NCBI GenBank assembly: GCA_020354105.1
Contig: CP070642.1
Location: 624,377-638,255 of the forward strand
DNA: 13,879 bases
Origin: Chloroflexota bacterium
GTDB taxonomy: Bacteria > Chloroflexota > Dehalococcoidia > GIF9 > UBA5629
Reading direction: 5' to 3'
Made by a program: the position numbers and the translations under genes. The first letter of the stretch is position 1. The number at the start of each line of letters is the position of its first letter. Positions 1 through 6,781 of this stretch are shown here, one piece after another. The notes under the pieces were generated by a model. It was not told the DNA's origin, did no database searches, and saw nothing but the letters and a program-made list of their open reading frames with translations.

Positions 1-612
1 AGCGGCAAAGTGCTGATTGTCCACCTCAAAATGTCCGGGGCTCTGCTGCTGAATCCAGAACAAGCTGACCGTCACGCCAGAGTTATCTTTTACCTTGATA
101 ACAGCAACCAGATTGTCTTCACTGACCGCAGACGACTAGGAGCTCTGTGGCTGGTGGAAAACGAACAGCCCATAATTGGAAAACTCGGTCCTGAACCTTT
201 AAATCCAGAATTCAAAAGCGACATTCTGGTTAAGCGATTGCAAAAACACAAGGCACCGATAAAAGCTGTGCTTCTCGACCAAGCTCTTATTGCCGGCATT
301 GGAAACATGTATGCAGATGAAGCTCTGTTCGCTGCCAGAATCCACCCCCTCAGAAAGACAAATAGCCTGTCACCACAAGAAATCGAAAGCCTCCACAAAG
401 CCATCATTGATGTTCTGCAGTCAGCAATCAATAGCAGAGGCGCCAGCGTTGACACCTACAAACGCCCTAAAGGTGAACTGGGCACCGCTCATTCCAACTT
501 CTGCGTGGCTCACCGCGGCGGCAAGCCATGTCCTGTTTGCAGTGCACCAATCCAGCGCCTGGCCATCAGAAACCGTGGTAGCTACTTCTGCCCCAACTGC
601 CAAAAGCCCTAG
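1..612 (+). CDS. mutM: Formamidopyrimidine-DNA glycosylase (Fpg/MutM), 3' part only
   Basis: Base-excision repair glycosylase/AP lyase that removes oxidised purines such as 8-oxoguanine. The frame is open from the first base, so the N-terminus, including the catalytic Pro-Glu pair and roughly 70 residues, lies outside the window. The GTG at 10 is internal. Numbering from that GTG codon, the helix-two-turn-helix appears at about residues 85-106 (GIGNMYADEAL), followed by the family's IHP segment. The C-terminal zinc finger is complete, with C174-x2-C177 and C194-x2-C197. R189 sits where the DNA-binding arginine of the finger is expected. The intact finger and the GIGN motif favour Fpg over a Nei-type enzyme. 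The stop is TAG at 610-612. No terminator hairpin is visible after it. Confidence 0.93.
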   Translation, partial: SGKVLIVHLKMSGALLLNPEQADRHARVIFYLDNSNQIVFTDRRRLGALWLVENEQPIIGKLGPEPLNPEFKSDILVKRLQKHKAPIKAVLLDQALIAGIGNMYADEALFAARIHPLRKTNSLSPQEIESLHKAIIDVLQSAINSRGASVDTYKRPKGELGTAHSNFCVAHRGGKPCPVCSAPIQRLAIRNRGSYFCPNCQKP

Positions 613-619
613 ACAAGCA

Positions 620-628
620 TGTTATAAT
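620..628 (+). promoter_or_regulatory. Extended -10 promoter for the secreted repeat protein
   Basis: TGTTATAAT is a perfect extended -10 element (TGn followed by TATAAT at 623-628). No good -35 is visible at the normal distance; the nearest candidate, CTGCCA at 597-602, leaves 20 bases. Extended -10 promoters often dispense with a -35. Transcription would begin near 635, giving a 5' leader of about 90 bases that contains a possible 8-codon ORF. Confidence 0.55.
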
Positions 629-667
629 TAACATTAGCGACCATCGAGGACAAAGGAGGTGGGAGAT

Positions 668-694
668 ATGAGTACATTAAAGCATAAATATTAG
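668..694 (+). CDS. Possible 8-residue leader peptide ORF
   Basis: ATG at 668 is preceded by AGGAGGTGG (654-662) at good spacing and reads MSTLKHKY before TAG at 692-694. It lies in the 5' leader of the large secreted protein, 33 bases before that gene's TTG start. The strong ribosome binding site suggests ribosomes load here. No attenuator hairpin or run of regulatory codons is seen, so it may be chance or a vestigial start. Confidence 0.25.
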   Translation: MSTLKHKY

Positions 695-727
695 CCATCC
701 TATCAATCGAAATTAAGGAGGTAAATT

Positions 728-2935
728 TTGAGAAAAGGTATTTTTATTTTCCTCGGTTTACTACTTGCACTATCAATGTTTTCCTTCCCCGCAGACACCT
801 TAAGCGCCAAGACAATCAGCACACCACAATCACCCTCATCTTCACCAGCTGCCCTAACAGCAGATGAGAAAGCATTGATAGATGACATCCTCAGAGAGCT
901 TGACCAAGCTAGAAAATTAACCAACGACAGAGATATTCAGGACCAGATAGGTGTCATCAAAGAATGGGTAAAGAAGGTTAAGACTCTAGCAGACCGTGGT
1001 GAGACAGAAGCGGCTCTTGAAATCAAGTATACAATAGCCAAGCGGCTGGAATGGCTGATAAACCAGTTACCGACGGTTACACCCGGTACCACCAGCGCCG
1101 TTGCGGCTACAGCAACACCAAATCCATTGTACGATGAACTGGTCAGAATACGAGCCAAAATAGATAAACTCATAGAGCTGGAAGAGCGAGAAGTACCAAC
1201 CATAACCATAAGGCCATACGAACCGCCTGAAATCCAGAGCCCGCCAGAGATGGAAAAACTGATTGTCTACTCAGCCAAATTCCTCTGCGGACCTGCCCTG
1301 GGTGGGGAAGGTGTTCAGCCCGGCTCCTATTCTACAGCTATCAACGTACACAACCCTAATAACGACACCGTCTATTTGTTCAAGAAAGCGGTTATTGCCC
1401 AGCGAGAGGATGAAGCCAGAGGCAGAATCTCTGCCTTCCGAAGAGTCATGCTCAACCCGGACGAAGCCATAGAGATCGACTGCATTGACATAGTCAGATT
1501 CTTCGGAGCCCAACAAGAAACCGGTGTAACCGCCCCTTCCCAACAAACTCAAACCTTGCTTACGACCGCCAATGTTGCGCCAATAAGTTCTGCAGTTAAG
1601 TTTATCAAGGGCTTTGTCGTCATTTACTCCACCGCACCCCTGGATGTAGTCGGTGTCTATACCGCCAGCACGCCAGTGGGCTTCAGTCTTGACATTGAAC
1701 ATATCCCACGCAGCACCATGGGAACTCCCGTATACGTTCCAGAACAGCCGACCTGTCCTCAGGGATGCTATTGCATGACCAAGGACGAGGCTCTGGGTAA
1801 ATTAGGACCCAACGCCACCATGTGCCAGGACCAGCCCTGTGATAAGGATGCCAGCGGAGTCCTCAGGCATTGCTGGAAACGTGGCGAGGAAGTCCAATGT
1901 CCCACCGGATGCGTCTGTATGACAGAGGCAGCCGCAAAGGAGCGTGGCTATACTGATAGATGTCAGTCTGAACCTTGTGGACGTGACCAGTACCAAAATC
2001 TAATGTACTGCTTCAAGATGTCAACTCAGCAAGCGTGCCCCCAGGGCTGTGTATGCTTGAGCAAGGATGATGCATACAAAAGATACGGACAAAACGCTAA
2101 CATGTGTCAGGAACAGCCTTGTGGATATGATGCCCAGCAGAACCCACTTTACTGCTGGAAGCCAGTCGAGGAGGCTGTATGTCCACAAGGATGCTATTGT
2201 CTAACTCAAAACGAGGCCTATAGCCAATTGGGTAACAATGCGACTAAGTGCCAAGACCAGCCGTGCGGGTATGCTACAAGCGCTACTACAGGTGCGACAA
2301 CTGCCGCCCAAATCCCGAAGTACTGTTGGAAACGGGCAGAACAGGTTCAATGTCCACAGGGATGCTACTGCCTGAGTCAGTCAGACGCCAAGCAGCGCGG
2401 CTATACCGACCGATGCACCGACCAGTCCTGTGGATATGACCAGTCTAACAATCCAATGTACTGCTACAAGCCACCGACACAAGCCCAGTGTCCACAGGGA
2501 TGTGTATGTGTTACCCCGGACGAAGCAAAAAAGTACGGCTACGTTTATTGCCTGAACCAGCAGATGCAATGCGGCACCAATAGATATTGCTACCAACGGG
2601 CAGCCACCACAGATGTTAAACCTACGCCGGCAAGGATCCTAATTGACCCTACCGAGGCCAGAAACCCGGTGGGTTCACAGCATACCATCACGGTGGTCGT
2701 TTACGATAACAACGGCAAACCAATGGCAAACGTTAAGGTAAAGATCAGCCAAACCGGTGCTAATAGCTCCCCCCCATTAGAGCTCACAACTGACGGTAAT
2801 GGTAAATGTAGCTATTATTACACCGGTAAAAACATCGGCACCGATACCATCGTGGCTACCGTGGACAACTTGTCAGCCAAAGCCACCAAGACATGGTATA
2901 TAGTGGCCACACCAATTACTAGACCACTGAAGTAG
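728..2935 (+). CDS. Secreted multidomain protein with six cysteine-rich repeats and a Big-1-like domain
   Basis: The product has 735 residues. The start is TTG at 728, chosen because AAGGAGGT (715-722) sits just upstream and a typical signal peptide follows (residues 1-27: basic start, hydrophobic core, then the segment SFPADTLSA). Residues 42-115 are charged and helical. Residues about 174-328 form a beta-rich domain with C187 and C252. Residues 343-624 hold six tandem repeats, each with six cysteines, starting CPxGCxC. Residues 633-728 resemble a Big-1/invasin Ig-like domain (NNGKPMANVKVKI, then TDGNGKCSYYYTG). No C-terminal membrane anchor or sorting signal is seen, so it is probably exported and either released or bound to other envelope material. 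The architecture suggests a surface or adhesion role, but this is inference. There is no CxxCH, so it is not a c-type cytochrome. I do not recognise a named family for the whole protein. Confidence 0.85.
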   Translation: MRKGIFIFLGLLLALSMFSFPADTLSAKTISTPQSPSSSPAALTADEKALIDDILRELDQARKLTNDRDIQDQIGVIKEWVKKVKTLADRGETEAALEIKYTIAKRLEWLINQLPTVTPGTTSAVAATATPNPLYDELVRIRAKIDKLIELEEREVPTITIRPYEPPEIQSPPEMEKLIVYSAKFLCGPALGGEGVQPGSYSTAINVHNPNNDTVYLFKKAVIAQREDEARGRISAFRRVMLNPDEAIEIDCIDIVRFFGAQQETGVTAPSQQTQTLLTTANVAPISSAVKFIKGFVVIYSTAPLDVVGVYTASTPVGFSLDIEHIPRSTMGTPVYVPEQPTCPQGCYCMTKDEALGKLGPNATMCQDQPCDKDASGVLRHCWKRGEEVQCPTGCVCMTEAAAKERGYTDRCQSEPCGRDQYQNLMYCFKMSTQQACPQGCVCLSKDDAYKRYGQNANMCQEQPCGYDAQQNPLYCWKPVEEAVCPQGCYCLTQNEAYSQLGNNATKCQDQPCGYATSATTGATTAAQIPKYCWKRAEQVQCPQGCYCLSQSDAKQRGYTDRCTDQSCGYDQSNNPMYCYKPPTQAQCPQGCVCVTPDEAKKYGYVYCLNQQMQCGTNRYCYQRAATTDVKPTPARILIDPTEARNPVGSQHTITVVVYDNNGKPMANVKVKISQTGANSSPPLELTTDGNGKCSYYYTGKNIGTDTIVATVDNLSAKATKTWYIVATPITRPLK
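1754..2599 (+). repeat. Six tandem cysteine-rich protein repeats (37-57 codons each)
   Basis: Repeat units begin at 1754, 1898, 2036, 2180, 2351 and 2489. Each encodes C-P-x-G-C-x-C, an acidic helix-like stretch often containing EA, then C-x4-C, a Gly-Tyr or Asp segment, and a final Tyr/His/Phe-Cys followed by an aromatic residue. The fourth unit carries an insert rich in Ala and Thr (residues 516-529). The sixth is shorter and more divergent. The units differ at DNA level, so this is an old protein repeat and not a recent slippage array. Six cysteines per unit suit three disulfides or metal binding. Confidence 0.85.
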
Positions 2936-2970
2936 AGCGAAATCTCTTGCCAACCCGGACCAGATAGAGA

Positions 2971-2995
2971 TGAGGGTCTTCTCTGAAGACCCTCA
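2971..2995. terminator. Perfect 11-bp hairpin between convergent genes
   Basis: TGAGGGTCTTC (2971-2981), loop TCT, GAAGACCCTCA (2985-2995). It lies 35 bases after the secreted-protein stop, and its right arm contains the gltX stop codon (2993-2995). T-runs are weak on both sides (CCTTTC on plus, TCTCTATCT on minus), so it is best read as a modest bidirectional terminator or an mRNA 3'-end stabiliser. Confidence 0.6.
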
Positions 2996-4456
2996 CCTTT
3001 CAAGCTTGTCTATAGCGCTCTTCAAGCGTTTTATGCACCGCTCCCTGCCTAATACTTCCATCGTCTGAAACAAAGGTGGAGCTGCCGTCCTCCCAGTAAC
3101 TGCAACACGCAGCAACCCAAAAAACACGCCGGTCTTCAATCCAAGCTCTTCAGCCAATGGTCGAAAAACAGTCTCTAGCGAAGTCGCGGTCCAATCCTGC
3201 AAACCATCCACTCTGGCGATTGAAGCCTGAAGACCTTTAACCGCTTCAGCCTTATCAATTTTGCCCAAAAGTAGGTCGGCATCATATTCCAGTTCCTCCA
3301 CAAAGAAAAAATCGCTGAGTTGTGGCACTTCAGCCAGAGTTCTAGCTCTCTCCTGGACAAGAGGCATGAACTGGCTAATATATCCAGTATCCAGTGGACG
3401 ACTGATTTCCACAGGCAAGTCTCTTCCCAAAAAAGGCATGGCTCGCTGGACAAATTCTTCCAGGCCCAAACCGCGTAGATAAACCCCATTCATCCAATCA
3501 AGCTTGTCTTTATTAAACACAGCCGCAGTTTTGCTTATTCGCTCCAGGGAGAAATGTTTTACTATCTCATCTCGGGTCAAAATCTCCGTCTTGTCATCCA
3601 GTGCCCAGCCGAGCAGAACCAAAAAGTTAAACATTGCCTCGGGTAAATAGCCCTGCTCCTGATATTCATTGATGGCCGTAGCACCATGACGTTTGCCCAG
3701 CTTCGACCTGTCTGTCCCCAGAATCATAGGTAGATGAGCAAACAGCGGAGGCTGCCAACCCATCGCCTGATACAGCAATACATGACGCGGTGCACTTGAT
3801 AGCCACTCATCAGCCCTGAGAACATGCGAAATCGCCATCTCATGGTCATCAACTATGTTTGCCAGATGATAAGTAGGATAACCATCAGACTTGAGGATAA
3901 CAAAATCGTCAAGTGTGCTGTTTTCAAAAATTATCTGACCGCGAAGCAAATCATTGAAAAATGTCTGGCCCTCTAGGGGTGACATGAAGCGCACCACAGG
4001 TATAATCCCACTCGCCTCCATCTCGGCCTTTTGTTCTCGTGTAAGGTTGCGGCAATGGCGGTCATAGCCCGGTGGCTGTTTTCGCTTCATCTGTTCCTGA
4101 CGCATCGACTCCAGCCGCTGAGGAGAACAGTAACAACGGTAAGCAAGCTCTTGCTTCAGTAACTGATCTACTGCTTTATGGTAAAGCTCCAACCGCTGTG
4201 ACTGAAAATAAGGGCCTTCGTCCCAATCCAGTCCCAACCAGCGCAGACTATCCAAAATAACATCTGCTGCTCCCTCCACCAGGCGAGCGACATCGGTATC
4301 TTCAATACGCAGAATAAAAACGCCGTTGTTATGCCGGGCAAAAGCCCAATTAAACAGTGCCGTCCTGATATTACCTAGATGAGGATAGCCAGTTGGACTA
4401 GGAGCAAAACGAACTCGTACCACCGCCTCAGGCACAGCCGATTCCACCTCGAGCAT
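2993..4456 (-). CDS. gltX: Glutamyl-tRNA synthetase
   Basis: Charges tRNA-Glu with glutamate in the cytoplasm; a class I aminoacyl-tRNA synthetase. The 487-residue length fits the family. The N-terminal catalytic site motif FAPSPTGYPHLGN (18-29) carries the HIGH-type signature, followed by RIEDTD (50-55). A CxC (C108, C110) with YxxxC (Y131, C135) looks like the zinc-binding insert. The KMSKS-type loop is SKLGKRHG (251-258), with Gly where Ser is usual. The ATG at 4456 lies 29 bases inside the upstream RDD gene, so the two are probably translationally coupled. GTG codons at V4, V8 and V12 are alternative starts, V12 lying just before the conserved VRFAPSPTG. If this organism lacks glutaminyl-tRNA synthetase, the enzyme may be non-discriminating and also charge tRNA-Gln; nothing in the window decides this. 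Confidence 0.96.
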   Translation of the reverse strand: MLEVESAVPEAVVRVRFAPSPTGYPHLGNIRTALFNWAFARHNNGVFILRIEDTDVARLVEGAADVILDSLRWLGLDWDEGPYFQSQRLELYHKAVDQLLKQELAYRCYCSPQRLESMRQEQMKRKQPPGYDRHCRNLTREQKAEMEASGIIPVVRFMSPLEGQTFFNDLLRGQIIFENSTLDDFVILKSDGYPTYHLANIVDDHEMAISHVLRADEWLSSAPRHVLLYQAMGWQPPLFAHLPMILGTDRSKLGKRHGATAINEYQEQGYLPEAMFNFLVLLGWALDDKTEILTRDEIVKHFSLERISKTAAVFNKDKLDWMNGVYLRGLGLEEFVQRAMPFLGRDLPVEISRPLDTGYISQFMPLVQERARTLAEVPQLSDFFFVEELEYDADLLLGKIDKAEAVKGLQASIARVDGLQDWTATSLETVFRPLAEELGLKTGVFFGLLRVAVTGRTAAPPLFQTMEVLGRERCIKRLKSAIDKLER

Positions 4457-4886
4457 AAGACCCTGTGAAAGCTACCTGCCTTACCGGCAATTTCACAACG
4501 TAGGTATCAGCAATCTTATCATGTAGCCCTTGCTTGCGGCTATCAAAGGCAGCCCAGACAAAACCTATGAACAGAGTTATCACCGAGACAATGTATCCTA
4601 AAAGACGGCACAGCGCACATTGCCATTTAACTGGAGAACTATCAGTTCGAATAATCTTTACTCCCACAGCCATTTTCCCTGGCGTCTGCCCCCTCCATAT
4701 CCAAAAACCCAATAAATAAGCAATTGATATTCCTACCCCACTAGTCAACCAGATTATCGGAGGAGGAAAGAAATAGGCTATAAACCCGTCCATAAAACCT
4801 AAAATTAAGAGATCAATAACGCCCGCCCCTAGCCTAATCCAGAAGCCAGCATATTCCAAAGCAAACTCTTTTGGCTTCTTCTCCAA
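4428..4886 (-). CDS. RDD-family membrane protein
   Basis: A 152-residue inner-membrane protein of the RDD family, whose function is generally unknown. The signature residues are visible: R18 in FWIRLGAGVIDLLILG with D25, then the GQTPGKMAVGVKIIR segment (66-80) and the closing DSRKQGLHDKIADT (115-128). Predicted membrane segments lie at about 16-40, 43-64 and 94-113. The start is TTG at 4886, with AGAGGG about 8 bases upstream. It overlaps the start of gltX by 29 bases, so the two probably share a transcript. The pairing with gltX gives no obvious functional clue. Confidence 0.85.
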   Translation of the reverse strand: MEKKPKEFALEYAGFWIRLGAGVIDLLILGFMDGFIAYFFPPPIIWLTSGVGISIAYLLGFWIWRGQTPGKMAVGVKIIRTDSSPVKWQCALCRLLGYIVSVITLFIGFVWAAFDSRKQGLHDKIADTYVVKLPVRQVAFTGSYARGGIGCA

Positions 4887-5019
4887 CCTTTATCCCTCTT
4901 GAAGAACGACCGCTTTTACCGTACGTTCCTTACCTGAGACAACGACTCATCCCATAAGGCTAAAGTAATTGGGAAACACCCCGGAAAGATACAGAAAACG
5001 ATAGATCGCTACCGAATCC

Positions 5020-5295
5020 TTACTTTTTGGTCAGGATACGGTACATGCCTTGAAGATCGCTCAATCTTCGTCTGAGCCGCTCAGTTAGCTGTTCAGCCTG
5101 CTTCAAGGCATTCTTGGTATCCTCCATATCAGTTTGGATTTTAAATAGCAATTCGTTACGCCGAACAGCAGAACTAGCTTCGAAGGCCTCCAAATTGCCA
5201 AATTCACTCTTGCCAAGTAATTGCGAAAACAATTCATTCTCGCGTCCCACTTGACCTTTTTTAATCTGTTCAAAAGACTTATCAGCACCCTGCAT
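5020..5295 (-). CDS. Small coiled-coil protein of unknown function
   Basis: A 91-residue hydrophilic protein that I do not recognise. The ATG at 5295 is preferred over an in-frame GTG at 5328: AGAGGA lies about 8 bases before the ATG, while the GTG would sit almost on the -10 box. Residues 1-40 are polar (begins MQGADKSFEQIKKGQ). Residues about 45-86 show a heptad-like pattern of Leu, Ile and Met with many charged residues (AEQLTERLRRRLSDLQ), suggesting a coiled coil. No signal peptide, membrane segment or cysteine is present, so it is probably cytoplasmic and oligomeric. It stands alone, with about 130 bases to the RDD gene and 81 bases from the end of rluD. Confidence 0.7.
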   Translation of the reverse strand: MQGADKSFEQIKKGQVGRENELFSQLLGKSEFGNLEAFEASSAVRRNELLFKIQTDMEDTKNALKQAEQLTERLRRRLSDLQGMYRILTKK

Positions 5296-5328
5296 CTTCA
5301 ATTCCTCTCTGCAGATACAATTTAACAC

Positions 5329-5334
5329 ATTATA
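5329..5334 (-). promoter_or_regulatory. -10 box for the coiled-coil gene
   Basis: A consensus TATAAT reads on the minus strand at 5334-5329 in a very AT-rich stretch. The region about 17 bases further upstream is only T-rich, with no good -35. The predicted transcript start near 5322 leaves about 27 bases before the ATG at 5295, which supports that start codon. Confidence 0.45.
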
Positions 5335-5376
5335 TATGCATTAAGCAATAGAAAAAGACAAAAAAAGTTCAAACCT

Positions 5377-6258
5377 TTACCCGGCTATAAGTCTCAAGGC
5401 TTGCTTCAAGTCTGGAGGTAATTCACAGCTGAATTCCTTATATTCACCGCTGGCAGGTAAACGGAAGCCTAATCGGGAGGCATGGACAAACTGTCGATTA
5501 ATGAAGCCTGATCTTACACCATACACAGTGTCACCCACTACCGGGTAGCCTATAGCCGATAAATGCACCCGTATCTGGTGGGTTCGTCCAGTCTCGATGG
5601 TAACATCAAGTAAAGTATATGCACCCAGATATTTATTCACTCTATATTTAGTCCTGGCCTGCCTGCCTCCAGCTACTACCGCCATCCGTTTGCGATTGGA
5701 TGGGTCACGACCGAGAGGAGCATCGATTATGCCCTGATTAGGAGTCAGTTTCCCTTTAACCAATATAAGGTAACCTTTGGACACTGACCGAGCTTTGAAT
5801 TGATTAATCAAATTTTGCTGGGCTGAGGTACTCTTGGCAATAATCATCAACCCCGAGGTATCTCTGTCCAAACGGTGGACTATACCTGGCCGCATAGTAT
5901 CACCAAAATTAAGCAAACCGGGGCAACGAGCTAAAAGCGCATTGACCAGAGTATGAGCAGTATGCCCCGGGGATGGATGTACAACTAACCCAGCCGGTTT
6001 GTTTATCACCAGAAGGTCGTCATCCTCATATACCACATCCACCGGCATAGGTTCGGCAACAAGGGAAAGTTGTTCGGGAGGCGGCAACACAACGCAAATC
6101 TTATCTCCGAAATTCAACTTCTGGCTTGCCTTGGCTCCGCAATCGTTAACCAGAATATAGCCCTGTTCAATCAGCTTCTGGAGGCGAGAGCGTGACAACT
6201 CAGGATATTCCGCAGCTAGATACTTATCCAGACGAATCGCTGATTCTGTAACCTGCAG
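5377..6258 (-). CDS. rluD: RluD-family large-subunit pseudouridine synthase (start uncertain)
   Basis: Converts specific uridines in 23S rRNA to pseudouridine. An N-terminal S4 RNA-binding domain (RLDKYLAAEYPELSRSRL, then VND) is followed by the catalytic domain with GIVHRLDRDTSG, where the Asp of HRLD is the catalytic residue (about D131 from the start used here). The first TTG in frame is at 6198, but it falls inside the S4 domain and would remove the RLDKYLA segment. Upstream to the stop at 6309-6307 there is no ATG, GTG or TTG in this frame. I chose CTG at 6258 because GGAAG (6271-6267) lies 8 bases before it and it abuts the lspA stop (6265-6263). ATT at 6237 is an alternative. The conservative call is 5377-6198 (273 residues). 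It is the last gene of the dksA-like/lspA/rluD cluster. Confidence 0.9.
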   Translation of the reverse strand: MQVTESAIRLDKYLAAEYPELSRSRLQKLIEQGYILVNDCGAKASQKLNFGDKICVVLPPPEQLSLVAEPMPVDVVYEDDDLLVINKPAGLVVHPSPGHTAHTLVNALLARCPGLLNFGDTMRPGIVHRLDRDTSGLMIIAKSTSAQQNLINQFKARSVSKGYLILVKGKLTPNQGIIDAPLGRDPSNRKRMAVVAGGRQARTKYRVNKYLGAYTLLDVTIETGRTHQIRVHLSAIGYPVVGDTVYGVRSGFINRQFVHASRLGFRLPASGEYKEFSCELPPDLKQALRLIAG

Positions 6259-6262
6259 TAGT

Positions 6263-6781
6263 TTAACTTCCGGCTCCAGGTGCCCTACCGCCTTCCTTTC
6301 TAAATGTTAAAAAAATAAAAACAGCCAGCACTATACTACCAACCGTTATTGCCGAGTCAGCGATATTGAATGTTGGCCAGTGAAAGTCGCCCCAAAGGCG
6401 AACATCGATAAAATCAGTTACATAACCAAAACGCAGGCGGTCTATCAAATTGCCCAAAGCGCCACCAAAAACCAAGCCCAAAGCCAGGACGCCCAGTATG
6501 CTAAACTTGGAGAGATAACGATATAACAACAGGATAACCACTAATCCAACTATAGCAACTAGAGTTAATAGGAAAGCTTGATTTGCGAAAAGGCCAAATG
6601 CTGAACCAGTATTGCGTACATGGGTCAAACTTAGACAGCCAACCAGGGGAATTGTTTCATAGAGACCTAAATGAGAACTGACCCAAAGCTTGCTTATTTG
6701 GTCCAACGCCACCACAAAGGCAGCAATTATGAGGAATAATCCTCCCCGCCACCCACTACCTTGCCGTTCTGCTTCTGGCAT
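6263..6781 (-). CDS. lspA: Lipoprotein signal peptidase (signal peptidase II)
   Basis: Inner-membrane aspartyl protease that cleaves the signal peptide of prolipoproteins after the lipobox cysteine is lipidated. The product has 172 residues from ATG 6781, close to family length. An upstream TTG at 6838 would add 19 non-family residues. AAGG sits 6 bases before the ATG. Four hydrophobic segments are visible (about 13-33, 61-65 with 69-87, 95-110, 144-160). Conserved motifs are NTGSAFGLF (57-65), GNLIDR (110-115) and FNIADS (138-143); D114 and D142 are the catalytic aspartates. The start lies 26 bases inside the zinc finger gene and the stop is next to rluD, so the three genes are probably one operon. 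The two lipoproteins at the right end of the window are plausible substrates. Confidence 0.95.
   Translation of the reverse strand: MPEAERQGSGWRGGLFLIIAAFVVALDQISKLWVSSHLGLYETIPLVGCLSLTHVRNTGSAFGLFANQAFLLTLVAIVGLVVILLLYRYLSKFSILGVLALGLVFGGALGNLIDRLRFGYVTDFIDVRLWGDFHWPTFNIADSAITVGSIVLAVFIFLTFRKEGGRAPGAGS

Noticed and set aside
1271..1702. 143-codon minus-strand open frame
   Set aside because: It is antisense to the secreted protein's beta-rich domain, with no start signals or family match.
1754..2599. Regularly spaced repeats considered as a CRISPR array
   Set aside because: They are in-frame protein repeats of over 100 bases with diverged DNA, inside one long reading frame; there are no short identical repeats with unique spacers.
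1754..2599. Cysteine repeats considered as heme-binding sites of a multiheme cytochrome
   Set aside because: No CxxCH motif occurs; the pattern is CPxGCxC.
4887..5019. Promoter for RDD-gltX (TTGTCT with TAAAAG on the minus strand)
   Set aside because: Both boxes match only 4 of 6 bases; too weak to list, though some promoter should lie here.
5296..5328. GTG start at 5328 for the coiled-coil gene
   Set aside because: It lies next to the -10 box, and the ribosome binding site for ATG 5295 falls within the extra codons.
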